Assembly (NCBI RefSeq): GCF_043099315.1
Contig: NZ_CP170746.1
DNA length: 64,000 bases
Origin: Chlorogloeopsis fritschii
Lineage (GTDB): Bacteria > Cyanobacteriota > Cyanobacteriia > Cyanobacteriales > Nostocaceae
Strand: one strand, 5' to 3'
The notes below the pieces were generated by a model that saw nothing but the letters and a program-made list of their open reading frames with translations, made no database searches and was not told where the DNA came from. Positions 1 through 9,004 of the stretch are shown in pieces (the first letter of the stretch is position 1; the number at the start of each line of letters is the position of its first letter). The translations under genes were made by a program, and so were the position numbers.

Positions 1-302
1 ACGATCCGGAAATCGTGAAGACTGGTTTGATTGGCGAAAGCAAGGAAGCTAACATTGAGCGGCTAAAGTCTATGGGTATCAACGATCCTGATAAGGTCTA
101 CGATGCTGATGAATTGGCATCTGGTGAAACTGTTTTGTTTGCTGCTTGCGGCATTACCTCTGGTAACCTCATGCAAGGTGTACGCTTCTTCAATGGAGGG
201 GCACGGACTCAAAGTCTGGTAATTTCTAACCAGTCAAAAACTGCTCGGTTTGTCGATACAATCCATATGTTCGACGAACCAAAATCACTGCAACTGCATT
301 AA
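1..302 (+). CDS. glpX: Fructose-1,6-/sedoheptulose-1,7-bisphosphatase class II, C-terminal end (partial)
   Basis: This is the last ~99 codons of a GlpX-type class II bisphosphatase; the gene starts outside the window and the first whole codon is at position 3. In cyanobacteria this enzyme normally hydrolyses both fructose-1,6- and sedoheptulose-1,7-bisphosphate in the Calvin cycle and gluconeogenesis (family knowledge). The visible part includes the GlpX C-terminal segment AACGITSGNLMQGVRF and ends in a TAA at 300-302. The catalytic metal-binding part is not visible, so activity cannot be judged. hemA follows on the same strand after 244 bp of repeat-rich DNA, so the two are probably transcribed separately. 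Confidence 0.9.
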   Translation, partial: DPEIVKTGLIGESKEANIERLKSMGINDPDKVYDADELASGETVLFAACGITSGNLMQGVRFFNGGARTQSLVISNQSKTARFVDTIHMFDEPKSLQLH

Positions 303-365
303 TTAATGAAGAATGGGGATGGATAATGGTTATTAGATAGTAGTTAGTAGTTGGTAGTTTGTCGT

Positions 366-437
366 TAGTAGGGACGGGTTTAGAAGATAAATTATCGGTT
401 TGAACCGTTCATATAATCAACAAAACCCGCCCGTACA
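366..437. repeat. MITE-like repeat, copy 1
   Basis: A ~68-bp unit with imperfect terminal inverted repeats (about GTAGGGACGGGTTTA at the left, AAAACCCGCCCGTAC at the right). Its interior (AGATAAATTATCGGTTT) matches the reverse complement of 24955-25019. It sits in the glpX-hemA gap, which also holds TAGTAGTTAGTAG-type simple repeats on both sides. Confidence 0.65.
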
Positions 438-546
438 GTATTTGGTTGTTAACCACTATCCACTACCCACTAACTACTATCAGCCATTTATTCCCTATTC
501 CTTAATTTCCAATTACAATCACCGATTCGTAACTAAGATTTAGCAG

Positions 547-1833
547 ATGAATATAGCAGTGGTGGGGTTAAGCCATAGAACAGCCCCAGTAGAAGTCCGG
601 GAAAAACTGAGCATTCCAGAACCACAAACCGAAAGCGCGATCGCACACCTGCTTAGTTATCCCCACATACAAGAAGTTGCCATCCTCAGTACTTGTAATC
701 GTCTTGAAATTTACATTGTGACTGAGGAGTCTGAGCAAGGTGTCCGAGAGGTCAGCCAGTTTCTCTCAGAACACAGTAAAATACCCACGCCGCTTTTACG
801 ACAACATCTATTTGTGTTGTTACACCAAGATGCTGTTATGCATTTAATGCGGGTAGCTGCTGGTTTAGATAGCTTGGTACTCGGAGAAGGCCAAATTCTT
901 GCCCAGGTAAAAAATACCCATAAACTGGGGCAACAATATAACGGTATAAAAACAATTTTGAATCGATTATTCAAACAAGCCATCACAGCCGGCAAGCGGG
1001 TACGTACCGAAACTAGTATTGGTACTGGCGCAGTCTCCATCAGTTCTGCGGCTGTGGAATTGGCACATATGAAGGTAGAAAACTTAGCGGCTTGCCGAGT
1101 GGCAATTCTGGGCGCTGGCAAGATGTCGCGGCTGTTGGTACAACACCTCGTCTCTAAAGGTGCTGCCAAAATTTGTATTTTAAATCGCTCTGTGGGACGG
1201 GCACAGGAGTTAGCTCAACAGTTCCCCGAACACAATATCCAAATTTGTCTGCTCTCGGAAATGATGACAGTAATTTCCGAGTGTGACTTAGTATTTACAA
1301 GCACCTCTGCAACAGATCCGATTCTCGATCGCGCTAAGTTAGAACTGGTTTTAGAACCGAATCGCGGTTTGATGTTAATCGATATTTCTGTACCCCGTAA
1401 CGTCCATGCTGATGTCAACGAATTAGCAAACGTGCAAGCGTTCAATGTGGATGATTTGAAGGCAGTCGTGGCACAAAACCACGAAAGCCGCCGCAAGATG
1501 GCACAAGAAGCTGAAGGGATTTTAGAACAGGAAGTAGAAGCTTTTGATGTGTGGTGGCGATCGCTAGAAACTGTCTCCACTATCAGTTGTCTGCGAAATA
1601 AAATTGAAACCATTCGGGAACAAGAATTAGAAAAAGCTTTGTCCCGATTGGGTTCAGAATTCGGTGACAAACATCAAGAAGTGATTGAAGCCTTAACACG
1701 AGGAATAGTTAACAAAATTTTACATGATCCGATGGTGCAATTGCGAGCGCAGCAAGATGTTGAGGCAAGACGTCGTTGTATGCAAGCTCTGCAAATGTTG
1801 TTTAACCTAGATGCAGGTGAGCAGTTTAGTTGA
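547..1833 (+). CDS. hemA: Glutamyl-tRNA reductase
   Basis: Catalyses NADPH-dependent reduction of glutamyl-tRNA(Glu) to glutamate-1-semialdehyde, the first committed step of heme, chlorophyll and bilin synthesis by the C5 route. The 428-residue length is normal for the family. Visible features: N-terminal GLSHRTAPVEVRE, the catalytic cysteine at residue 50 inside STCNRLEIY, the substrate-pocket segment GLDSLVLGEGQILAQVK near 106-122, the Rossmann glycine motif ILGAGKMSRL near 188, and a helical C-terminal dimerisation region (ALTRGIVNKILHDP). The ATG at 547 gives the standard N-terminus. No clear Shine-Dalgarno sequence is seen. The downstream gap (1834-2037) carries direct TTATCAGTTA repeats and no gene. 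Confidence 0.97.
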   Translation: MNIAVVGLSHRTAPVEVREKLSIPEPQTESAIAHLLSYPHIQEVAILSTCNRLEIYIVTEESEQGVREVSQFLSEHSKIPTPLLRQHLFVLLHQDAVMHLMRVAAGLDSLVLGEGQILAQVKNTHKLGQQYNGIKTILNRLFKQAITAGKRVRTETSIGTGAVSISSAAVELAHMKVENLAACRVAILGAGKMSRLLVQHLVSKGAAKICILNRSVGRAQELAQQFPEHNIQICLLSEMMTVISECDLVFTSTSATDPILDRAKLELVLEPNRGLMLIDISVPRNVHADVNELANVQAFNVDDLKAVVAQNHESRRKMAQEAEGILEQEVEAFDVWWRSLETVSTISCLRNKIETIREQELEKALSRLGSEFGDKHQEVIEALTRGIVNKILHDPMVQLRAQQDVEARRRCMQALQMLFNLDAGEQFS

Positions 1834-1848
1834 GTAGGGTCTAGAGGC

Positions 1849-1878
1849 TAATTATCAGTTATCAGTTATCAGTTATCT
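1849..1878. repeat. Direct TTATCAGTTA repeats
   Basis: Three close-packed copies of a ~10-bp unit (ATCAGTTATC) downstream of hemA. The rest of the 1834-2037 gap is low-complexity text with no recognisable gene. Confidence 0.6.
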
Positions 1879-2037
1879 CAACAGAATCCAGGAGCCAGGA
1901 GCCAGAATTCACCAATTGCATTTTGACTCCTTGGCAAAGCAACTCCATCTCCACTTCTGACTTCTTTTTTGTTCACTGATTACTGTTTACTGTTCACTGT
2001 CTTTAGTTCCTAATCCCTACTTCCCAGTTCCTTGTAT

Positions 2038-4956
2038 ATGAAACAAATTTCTCGATTAATTTGGCTGCTGTTGGGTTTGTGGTTAATGTTTGAATTAGCC
2101 TCACGTCTGACAGCAGAAATTTTCTGGTTTGATGAAGTTGGATATTTACAAGAATTTTTATTGCGCTTAATAACGCAATTTGGGACGTGGGCGATCGCTT
2201 TTGTCTTTTCAGTGATTTTTTTATTGGGCAATTTAGCGATCGCACATCGGCTGAAACATCCACAAGGTTATAAGGTATCGGGTACAGGGTATAGGGTAGA
2301 CATCACAAGTAATATTACAAATTTTCCCTTAAAACTGCGCTTTCTCATGCCAGTAGTACTGGGATTGAGCGCAGGAGCAGGGTTAATTCTGATTTACTAC
2401 GCCCAAAAAGCCTTAAACTTTTGGTATCCAAATATCAAGCTTCCCGCTACCTCTTGGCAGTTGCCACCCCAGTTCCAGCTATTTGCCCAACTGTTGCAAT
2501 TGCAGGATATACCGATTCCCCTTGTACAGCTGGGTTTACTAGTAGTTTTGACAATCGCAATTTTAATTTATTATCAATTTTTATTAGGGGCGATCGGGCT
2601 GCTGATCAGTTTGCTGATGGGTTTTTTGCTATCAGGACGCTGGGCTATCATTTTACAATATTTCCGTGCCACTAGTTTTCAAGACAAAGATCCACTTTTC
2701 CATCGTGATATCAGCTTTTATATATTTTCTCTACCGATTTGGGAACTGTTAAATTTTTGGTTATTAGGATTGTTTTTATACGGACTTATCTCCGTAGGAT
2801 TAATTTATTTACGCTCTGCCAATAGTTTAAGTGAGGGAAGGTTTCCAGGATTTTCCGTACAGCAGCGACTCCACTTAAACGGTTTAACGAGTTTGCTAAT
2901 GCTAGCGCTAGCCCTGCATTATTGGCTACAGCGCTATCAACTTTTGTATTCCACCGATGGTGTCAACTACGGTGCTAGCTATACAGAGGTGCACGCACAG
3001 TTGCCAATTTATACTGCCCTGAGTTTTTTGGCAGTGGCGATCGCTATTTATCTGCTATGGCGAGTATTTGTTTTGTCTCGTTCCAGACAAATCAGATTAA
3101 AACCTATTCCCTTTCCACGCCAATTGGTTTACTTGCTGGTGCTGTATCTGTTATTAGCAGGAGTTTCTGGCGAAATTTTGCCTACAATAGTACAACGTTT
3201 GATTGTCCAACCTAATGAACTAGCAAGAGAAAGACCGTATATTGCCCGTACCATTGCTCTTACCCGTCAGGCATTTAATTTAAACGCCATTGATGCAGAA
3301 ACCTTCGATCCGCGAGGTAGATTGACAGCAGCCGATTTAAAAGAAAATGACCAGACAATTCGCAATATTCGCTTGTGGGATACTCGTCCTCTTTTAGAAA
3401 CTAACCGCCAACTCCAACAAATTCGACCTTACTACAAGTTCCCTGATGCTGACATTGACCGCTACACACTTTTGCGGGACTTGACAACTCAAACAACAGA
3501 ATATCAGCAAACTATTATTGCAGCACGGGAATTAGACTACGGCGATGTTCCCGAACAGGCGCAGACATGGATTAACCAGCATCTAGTTTATACTCATGGT
3601 TACGGGTTTACACTTAGTCCTGTCAATTTAGTTGCCCCTGGTGGGTTACCTTATTATTACGTTAAAGATATTGGGGTAAATGACGGAGATAAAGAAGGTT
3701 CGTTGCAGATTACAAGAGCGGAAATTCGTGCCAGCATTCCCATTGGTCAACCGCGAATTTATTATGGGGAAATTAGTGATACTTATGTCATGACTGGGAC
3801 AAGAACGCAAGAGTTAGATTATCCCAGCGGTAATGAGAATGTCTATAACGTCTATGACGGACAGGGTGGAATTTCTATAAGTGCAATGTGGCGGCGTTTG
3901 TTGTTTGCTCAGTATCTCAAAGATTGGCAAATGCTGCTGACACGCAATTTTACTCCCCAAACCAAGTTGCTATTTCGTCGCAATATCCGCCAAAGAATTC
4001 AGGCGATCGCTCCTTTTTTACGTTTCGACGGCGATGCATACTTAGTTGCTGCTGATGGGGGAGGCGAAACACAAGAAAGCGAACCAACTTATCTTTACTG
4101 GATTATTGACGCTTACACCACAAGCGATCACTATCCTTATTCCGATCCAGGTAACAATCGATTTAATTACATCCGTAACTCTGTCAAAGTTGTTGTCGAT
4201 GCCTACAATGGCACAGTCAATTTTTACGTTGCCGATCCAAGCGATCCAATTATCGCGACTTTAGGGAAAGTTTTTCCCCAAATGCTAAAACCACTCTCGG
4301 CAATGCCACTTCCTCTACGCAGCCACATTCGCTATCCATTGGATTTCTTCAGTATTCAATCAGAACGACTGCTGGCGTATCACATGACCGATCCACAGGT
4401 ATTTTACAATCGAGAAGACTTGTGGCAGATACCTACAGAAATTTATGGCAGGGAACAGCGTCAAATACAACCCTACTACCTGATCATGAAGTTGCCAAAA
4501 GCGCAAACAGAAGAGTTTATTCTCTTGATGCCTTTTAAGCCTGTACAACGTGCAAATTTGATTGCTTGGCTGGCAGCACGTTCCGATGGAGAAAATTATG
4601 GCAGGTTGTTGCTATATGAATTCCCGAAACAGCAATTAGTCTATGGTACTCAGCAAATCGAAGCTTTAATTAACCAAGATCCGGTGATTTCTCAGCAAAT
4701 TTCTCTGTGGAATCGCGAGGGTTCGCGAGCAATTCAAGGTAATCTTTTGGTGATACCGATTGAACAATCGCTGCTTTACGTCGAACCTTTATATCTGGAA
4801 GCAGAACAAAATAGCTTGCCAACTTTTGTGAGAGTGATTGTTGCTTACGAAAACCGAATAGTGATGGCAGAAACTTTAGAGCAAGCATTAGCTGCAATAT
4901 TTCAGCCACAGCAACCTACTTCTCCAGCCATCATTCGCCCCCTACAGGAAAATTAA
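2038..4956 (+). CDS. UPF0182 family large membrane protein
   Basis: A 972-residue protein of the UPF0182 family (COG1615), widespread in cyanobacteria and actinobacteria and of unknown function. The N-terminal third has about seven hydrophobic segments, for example IWLLLGLWLMFELAS near the start, AIAFVFSVIFLLGNLAI near 55, LVVLTIAILIYYQF near 170 and LVYLLVLYLLLAGVSG near 360. The rest (about 380-950) is a large non-membrane domain, likely on one face of the membrane, with the family-typical stretch GGLPYYYVKDI and TYLYWIIDAYTTSDHYPYS. I prefer the ATG at 2038; a TTG six bases upstream is also in frame. The gene stands alone, so the context gives no functional hint. Confidence 0.9.
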   Translation: MKQISRLIWLLLGLWLMFELASRLTAEIFWFDEVGYLQEFLLRLITQFGTWAIAFVFSVIFLLGNLAIAHRLKHPQGYKVSGTGYRVDITSNITNFPLKLRFLMPVVLGLSAGAGLILIYYAQKALNFWYPNIKLPATSWQLPPQFQLFAQLLQLQDIPIPLVQLGLLVVLTIAILIYYQFLLGAIGLLISLLMGFLLSGRWAIILQYFRATSFQDKDPLFHRDISFYIFSLPIWELLNFWLLGLFLYGLISVGLIYLRSANSLSEGRFPGFSVQQRLHLNGLTSLLMLALALHYWLQRYQLLYSTDGVNYGASYTEVHAQLPIYTALSFLAVAIAIYLLWRVFVLSRSRQIRLKPIPFPRQLVYLLVLYLLLAGVSGEILPTIVQRLIVQPNELARERPYIARTIALTRQAFNLNAIDAETFDPRGRLTAADLKENDQTIRNIRLWDTRPLLETNRQLQQIRPYYKFPDADIDRYTLLRDLTTQTTEYQQTIIAARELDYGDVPEQAQTWINQHLVYTHGYGFTLSPVNLVAPGGLPYYYVKDIGVNDGDKEGSLQITRAEIRASIPIGQPRIYYGEISDTYVMTGTRTQELDYPSGNENVYNVYDGQGGISISAMWRRLLFAQYLKDWQMLLTRNFTPQTKLLFRRNIRQRIQAIAPFLRFDGDAYLVAADGGGETQESEPTYLYWIIDAYTTSDHYPYSDPGNNRFNYIRNSVKVVVDAYNGTVNFYVADPSDPIIATLGKVFPQMLKPLSAMPLPLRSHIRYPLDFFSIQSERLLAYHMTDPQVFYNREDLWQIPTEIYGREQRQIQPYYLIMKLPKAQTEEFILLMPFKPVQRANLIAWLAARSDGENYGRLLLYEFPKQQLVYGTQQIEALINQDPVISQQISLWNREGSRAIQGNLLVIPIEQSLLYVEPLYLEAEQNSLPTFVRVIVAYENRIVMAETLEQALAAIFQPQQPTSPAIIRPLQEN

Positions 4957-5167
4957 AACTAAGTATTAGTAATTAGACTGCCATATCAACAATTACGCTT
5001 TATTATTTTAAATAGTTCAATCATCATAGAAGTTTTGTGCAAAAGCAATCAAGCATAGAAATCCGGCTTGAATTTTGAAAGCATACTGAGACTAAAATAT
5101 TTGCCCAGCAAGGTTTTTACTGAAATCTGATACTATACAAAAATTGCAATCAAGCAATCGATGCAAA

Positions 5168-5812
5168 ATGCTAAACCCAAGCGAGTATAGTCCTTTTGCA
5201 GAATCACAAGACCTTGATTCTGCTGGAAAATCTGAACTTGAGGATGCAGTAGAGCTTTTGTGGGAACAACTAGAAACTCTCAAGCAAGAGTTGCACTACA
5301 AGGAGTTGGATCTGCAAGACATGGAGCAACAGTTGAGTTATATAAATAAGGAGTTGCGTGCTGCACTTAGATCGGAATGGCCACCACTTGATGAGGCTAA
5401 ACAATTATTTAAAAACATTTTGGTAAGTAAAAAGCCTATTAGTGAGTCTTTAGCTGAACTCCTCAGCCTTATCTATAATTCAACTGTCCAGGCTTCAGAG
5501 TTGGAGCAGATAGACAAATCGGATTCTGTTACACCTTCGACAATCCCTCTAGACAATCCCTTGGTGACTGAGCTTGAGGCGTTTAAGACTAAGAATACAG
5601 TACTGAGAGAGCAAGTTGCTGAAATTAGGGCAAGATCTGGGATGCTGAGAAAGCAAGCTTGTCAAATTCAGGCTAGATTTAGAAAACTCCAAGCTCAGTT
5701 TAATGAACTTGGAGTTCACTTGATTGGCTTGCGGGCTTCTTACCTATCTCGTCAAACTAACTTTAGCCAGAGTCAACCCTTTAGCAATTCATCGGAGCTA
5801 ACGCTCCGATGA
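5168..5812 (+). CDS. Coiled-coil protein of unknown function
   Basis: A 214-residue protein that I do not recognise. It is acidic and helical: residues ~20-65 (ELEDAVELLWEQLETLKQEL) and ~125-190 (VLREQVAEIRARSGMLRKQ) look like coiled coils rich in Leu, Glu, Gln and Arg, separated by a short segment with several prolines. There is no signal peptide or membrane segment. The ATG at 5168 is preferred over a TTG at 5144. Its 3' end converges on the CheB-like gene and the two coding ends overlap by 32 bp inside a perfect hairpin. The position beside a chemotaxis-type enzyme is suggestive only. Confidence 0.6.
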   Translation: MLNPSEYSPFAESQDLDSAGKSELEDAVELLWEQLETLKQELHYKELDLQDMEQQLSYINKELRAALRSEWPPLDEAKQLFKNILVSKKPISESLAELLSLIYNSTVQASELEQIDKSDSVTPSTIPLDNPLVTELEAFKTKNTVLREQVAEIRARSGMLRKQACQIQARFRKLQAQFNELGVHLIGLRASYLSRQTNFSQSQPFSNSSELTLR

Positions 5813-6425
5813 ATTGCTCGATTTTTTCTGTCATAACTAGGTTTACCAAGGTAGAGGCGATCGCATCTAGAGGAAAAACAAAATCGACTTTCCCTGTGTC
5901 AATCGCAGATTTGGGCATACTGAAACACTCACAACTAGCCTCATCTTGAGCGATCACCGTACCGCCATACTTTTTAATGGCTAGTATCCCCAAAGCGCCA
6001 TCACTATCTTTACCAGTCAGAACAACGGCGATCGCTCGACTTTGAAAAGTAGCTGCCACTGACGCGAACAGTTTATCAGCTGCCGGACGGACGAAGTTCA
6101 CTTTTGGTGTGTCTGAGAGAGATACAGTGCCATCTAGGTTAACCAGCAGGTGCTTGTTTGGAACAGGGGTGTAGACTGTTCCTGGTCGTAAAAGCTCTCC
6201 TTGCTCTGCCTGCTTTACCCGTAAAGCTGTGCGACGGCTGAAGATTTCTGCTAGATAGCTGGGGTAATGAGGAGATGAATGCTGTACAATCACGATCGCT
6301 GCCGGAAAGTCATCTGGCAATGCAGACAAAATTTTGCTAATGGCTTTTAGCCCACCTTTAGAAGCGGCGATCGCTACTACGTTGTAAGCAACATTAGGAA
6401 AGTGAGAAATAACCTTGTGTCTCAT
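5781..6425 (-). CDS. Stand-alone CheB-type methylesterase domain protein
   Basis: A 214-residue protein made of only the CheB C-terminal methylesterase domain, without the receiver domain of canonical CheB. In the family this domain removes methyl groups from (or deamidates) chemoreceptor glutamates. The expected catalytic triad is visible: Ser in VAIAASKGG (~22), His in VIVQHSSPHYPSYL (~48) and Asp in LTGKDSDGALG (~140). The Thr-Gly usual after the nucleophile (STGG) is Lys-Gly here (SKGG). No CheR, CheA or receptor gene is adjacent. A Crp/Fnr regulator is divergent, 302 bp away, and the gap contains a strong hairpin. The substrate is therefore unknown. It could act in phototaxis, pilus or another methylation-based pathway. 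Confidence 0.85.
   Translation of the reverse strand: MRHKVISHFPNVAYNVVAIAASKGGLKAISKILSALPDDFPAAIVIVQHSSPHYPSYLAEIFSRRTALRVKQAEQGELLRPGTVYTPVPNKHLLVNLDGTVSLSDTPKVNFVRPAADKLFASVAATFQSRAIAVVLTGKDSDGALGILAIKKYGGTVIAQDEASCECFSMPKSAIDTGKVDFVFPLDAIASTLVNLVMTEKIEQFIGALAPMNC
5783..5818 (+). terminator. Convergent-gene hairpin terminator inside both coding ends
   Basis: Perfect 16-bp arms (5783-5798 and 5803-5818) around a TAAC loop, followed on the plus strand by CGATTTTTT, the form of a Rho-independent terminator. The stop codons of both convergent genes lie in the stem (TGA 5810-5812 on plus; TAA 5781-5783 on minus). Confidence 0.8.
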
Positions 6426-6487
6426 GTAATATTACTTATTTTTTTTCTGCTTGCTGATGTTTTTGTAAGCGATCACCTCAGGCAGGT

Positions 6488-6526
6488 GCGGCGGGGCAGA
6501 AAATCGGAGATTTTCTGCCCCGCCGC
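6488..6526. repeat. Perfect 18-bp inverted repeat in the cheB-crp gap
   Basis: Arms 6488-6505 and 6509-6526 are perfectly complementary around a GGA loop (GCGGCGGGGCAGAAAATC on the left). There is no T-run, so it is not a standard terminator. It lies in the 302-bp divergent intergenic region 6426-6727, which otherwise shows only AT-rich promoter-like DNA. Confidence 0.75.
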
Positions 6527-6727
6527 CTCATCGCTACTACAGTGCCTGGATATAGAGAGTGAATAGAAATTGTACGTTCCAGTACAATCCCCATTGTATG
6601 GAGAAATTTATGAAATGTGTCTGAGCGTACAAAGTTTATTTACAAAAGAGTTCATCTTTCGCCAGAGGGTTTCGACCAATGATTTGAGCTATCTGATAGA
6701 GATAAGACTGGCTCAAAGAGGCTCTTT

Positions 6728-7459
6728 ATGTGCGCGTCCCAAAACCCCCGTAATTCAATTAAAAATCGGCTGTTGGCTGCCCTGCCCCCAGAGGAATACG
6801 AACGCCTCCTGCCTTACATGGAGTTAGTCTCTCTAGATTTCAAACAAATCCTTTATGCACCTAACGAACCGATCCAATATGTCTATTTCCCCAACAGTGG
6901 CGTCGGTTCTCTGCTCTCTTTAGTAGAAAGTGGGGATGCGGTGGAAGTGGGTACGGTGGGCAATGAAGGGATGGTGGGTTTGCCTGTATTTTTAGGAGCC
7001 AACTCAATTCCCGGTGAGGCTATTCAACAAATTCCTGGTGAAGGGATGAGAATGGGGGCGGATGTATTTCAACGTGAAGTGACTCCAGGTAGCCCGCTTT
7101 ACAGACTGCTGCAACTCTACACGCAAGCGCTATTTAATCTAATCGCTCAATCTTCTGCTTGCAACCGCCTGCACTCGATTGAACAGCGGTTTTGTCGGTG
7201 GATGCTGATGACTCGCGATCGAGTGGGAGCAGATCAATTTCCTCTCACCCAAGAGTTTCTAGCACAAATGCTAGGGGTGCGTCGCGCGAGTGTGAGTGAA
7301 GTTGCCGCTACTATCGCGAGAGCAGGGTTCATCAGCTACAAGTATGGCAAGATGACTCTTCTTGACACAGAAGGTTTGGAGTCTACCTCCTGTGAGTGTT
7401 ATGCAATCGTCAAACGAGAGTTCGAGCGCTTGCTGGGTGGTAATTCAGCTTTTAGCTAG
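6728..7459 (+). CDS. Crp/Fnr family transcriptional regulator
   Basis: A 243-residue regulator with an N-terminal cupin-like sensor domain (YVYFPNSGVGSLLSLVESGDAVEVGTVG region, about 45-85) and a C-terminal winged helix (LTQEFLAQMLGVRRASVSEV, about 175-195). The sensor lacks the phosphate-binding-cassette signature of cAMP-binding Crp, so the ligand is unknown. The tail carries SCECYAIVKREF. The same CECY motif occurs in the two other Crp-type proteins in this window (33985-34701 and 35223-35939), placing all three in one subfamily. It is divergent from the CheB-like gene and its last 8 bp overlap the convergent HEAT gene. The start ATG at 6728 is preceded by AAAGAGG. Confidence 0.88.
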   Translation: MCASQNPRNSIKNRLLAALPPEEYERLLPYMELVSLDFKQILYAPNEPIQYVYFPNSGVGSLLSLVESGDAVEVGTVGNEGMVGLPVFLGANSIPGEAIQQIPGEGMRMGADVFQREVTPGSPLYRLLQLYTQALFNLIAQSSACNRLHSIEQRFCRWMLMTRDRVGADQFPLTQEFLAQMLGVRRASVSEVAATIARAGFISYKYGKMTLLDTEGLESTSCECYAIVKREFERLLGGNSAFS

Positions 7460-8117
7460 ATTGCAAAGCTCTCTTCGCTTCAGACGCAACAGCTTCTACT
7501 TCATCATTAGCCAGAGTTTGCAATACCGAATTCGCTTCTGCACCTCCCAAACTAGCAAGGGCTTGCACCACTCTATAACGAACTTGCCAATCTGGATTGT
7601 TGGCATAGGGAGTTAAGAGCGGAATTGCTTGTGTATTTCCCAATTCTCCAAAGGAGCTAATAGCAGCAGTTTGTACTAACTCATTATCTGAAGAAAGTGC
7701 TTGTCTAAGTAAATCAAAAGAACGCGGATCGCCCAACTCTCCCAAAGCCGCAATGATACTGAATTTAACGATCCATTCATTGCTGGTTTGATAAAGGTTT
7801 TGTAAATCTTCAAAAGCTGCATCTAGCTTCAGAGCGCCCAAACAGTCTGCGGCTGCAGCTTGCACGTCGGGTTCCGGATCGTTGAGCAAGCGATCGCGCA
7901 ACACATTCAAAGATAAATCTAAATTCTGTCCGCCCAATGTATCAAACTGACTCACTGCCGAGTATCGCACGCGAGAATTGCTGTCATTAATGGCATTTTG
8001 TATCAACTCAAAACCAATTGTTGGTTCAAGTTGGCGGATTTGATTTACTGCTCGCAAGCGATCGCCCAAATCCTCAGAACTTAGCAATTGCTTTACAGAA
8101 TCAGGAGTAACACTCAT
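7452..8117 (-). CDS. nblB: NblB-like HEAT-repeat protein (phycobilisome degradation / phycobilin lyase-related)
   Basis: A 221-residue all-helical protein with about five HEAT/PBS-lyase repeats, each with the pattern VR-A(A)xxLG-L (for example VRYSAVSQFDTLGG, VQAAAADCLGALK, VKFSIIAALGELGDP, VQTAAISSFGELGN and VRYRVVQALASLGG). Length and sequence style fit cyanobacterial NblB, a CpcE-related protein needed for phycobilisome breakdown under nutrient stress; some relatives are bilin lyase subunits. The N-terminus MSVTPDSVKQLLSSEDLGDRL is NblB-like from memory. It is convergent with the Crp gene (8-bp overlap) and has its own upstream gap (8118-8300), which contains GGGGACAAGG/GACACGGAGACGCGG-type repeat text. 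The NblB assignment is a family-level judgement. Confidence 0.65.
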   Translation of the reverse strand: MSVTPDSVKQLLSSEDLGDRLRAVNQIRQLEPTIGFELIQNAINDSNSRVRYSAVSQFDTLGGQNLDLSLNVLRDRLLNDPEPDVQAAAADCLGALKLDAAFEDLQNLYQTSNEWIVKFSIIAALGELGDPRSFDLLRQALSSDNELVQTAAISSFGELGNTQAIPLLTPYANNPDWQVRYRVVQALASLGGAEANSVLQTLANDEVEAVASEAKRALQSS

Positions 8118-8300
8118 TTTTTATCTCTCTTTTTTTAAAATAGTTGTCATGAACCGTGTATTAAAGAGGACAAGGGGAGATAAAGACACGGAGACGCGGA
8201 AGGGGAGGTGGGGACAAGGTGCAGGGGTGCAGGGGAGAATAACTACTAACTACTAACTGGCTCCCCTACTAACCATTAACCAATGACTAATAACCAATGA

Positions 8301-8765
8301 CTAATCTTGGCTTGCTGCCATTGCCCGAATAATGTCACCACGGGTGAGAATACCAATAACTTGGCCCTCGCTGTCAAGTACCGGTAAGCGGTGAACTTTG
8401 CGATCGTTAATGATTTTTGCAGCTTCTTTTAGAGGTTTGTCAGGAGAAATAGTAATCGGATTTTTACTCATCACTTCCCCTACAGTTTGCCCCAGTGCTT
8501 TGTGTAAGTCACGTTCGTAAGTAGCAGGATTCTTTAAATAGATGACGCTATCAAGAAACATAATATAAGCCGGAGGAGTGACACCAGTTTCTTGCCACAT
8601 CAAATCTGTTTCCGAGATAATACCTACCAACTTCCCGGCATCATCTACAACAGGTAGCCCACTAATGCGTCGTTCTGCCAAAATATGGATGGCTTCTTGA
8701 AGAGGAGTTTCTGGGTGGACAACAATTGGATCGCGGCTCATCACGTCGGCAACGGTTCTAGGCAT
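8301..8765 (-). CDS. Tandem CBS-domain protein
   Basis: A 154-residue protein consisting of two CBS domains. The first runs over about 3-60 (TVADVMSRDPIVVHPETPL to LVGIISETDLM) and the second over about 92-150 (TVGEVMSKNPITISPDKPL to VIGILTRGDIIRAM). CBS pairs bind adenosine nucleotides and in stand-alone form often regulate partner enzymes. No partner is evident here. The start at 8765 gives MPRTVADVM, which I recall as the usual start in cyanobacterial homologues; an upstream ATG at 8789 would add eight residues. There is no membrane segment. The upstream gap to 9004 holds no recognised feature. Confidence 0.88.
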   Translation of the reverse strand: MPRTVADVMSRDPIVVHPETPLQEAIHILAERRISGLPVVDDAGKLVGIISETDLMWQETGVTPPAYIMFLDSVIYLKNPATYERDLHKALGQTVGEVMSKNPITISPDKPLKEAAKIINDRKVHRLPVLDSEGQVIGILTRGDIIRAMAASQD

Positions 8766-9004
8766 GGGCTTGCTGATACCTTTTATCAATGACTCTGGGT
8801 TTATTGTAGAAAATTGCAGGTCTTAACTTGATGGAGTGAAATAGATTGTTACTTATGTAGCTTTGGGTAGAACCTAGTAAAATTCAATCCACTAGCAATA
8901 TGATCGCACTTAAAAAAGCCCGTTAGTTCTTCTAGCGTGATTTTGTTAGATTAGTAAAATATTGAAGGAATAATTATTTTTTAAATCAGTACAATAAAGT
9001 AAAA

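Noticed and set aside
711..1670. Two ~150-codon minus-strand frames within hemA
   Set aside because: They are antisense to a fully conserved hemA and rich in Ser/Arg/Thr as expected of antisense frames.
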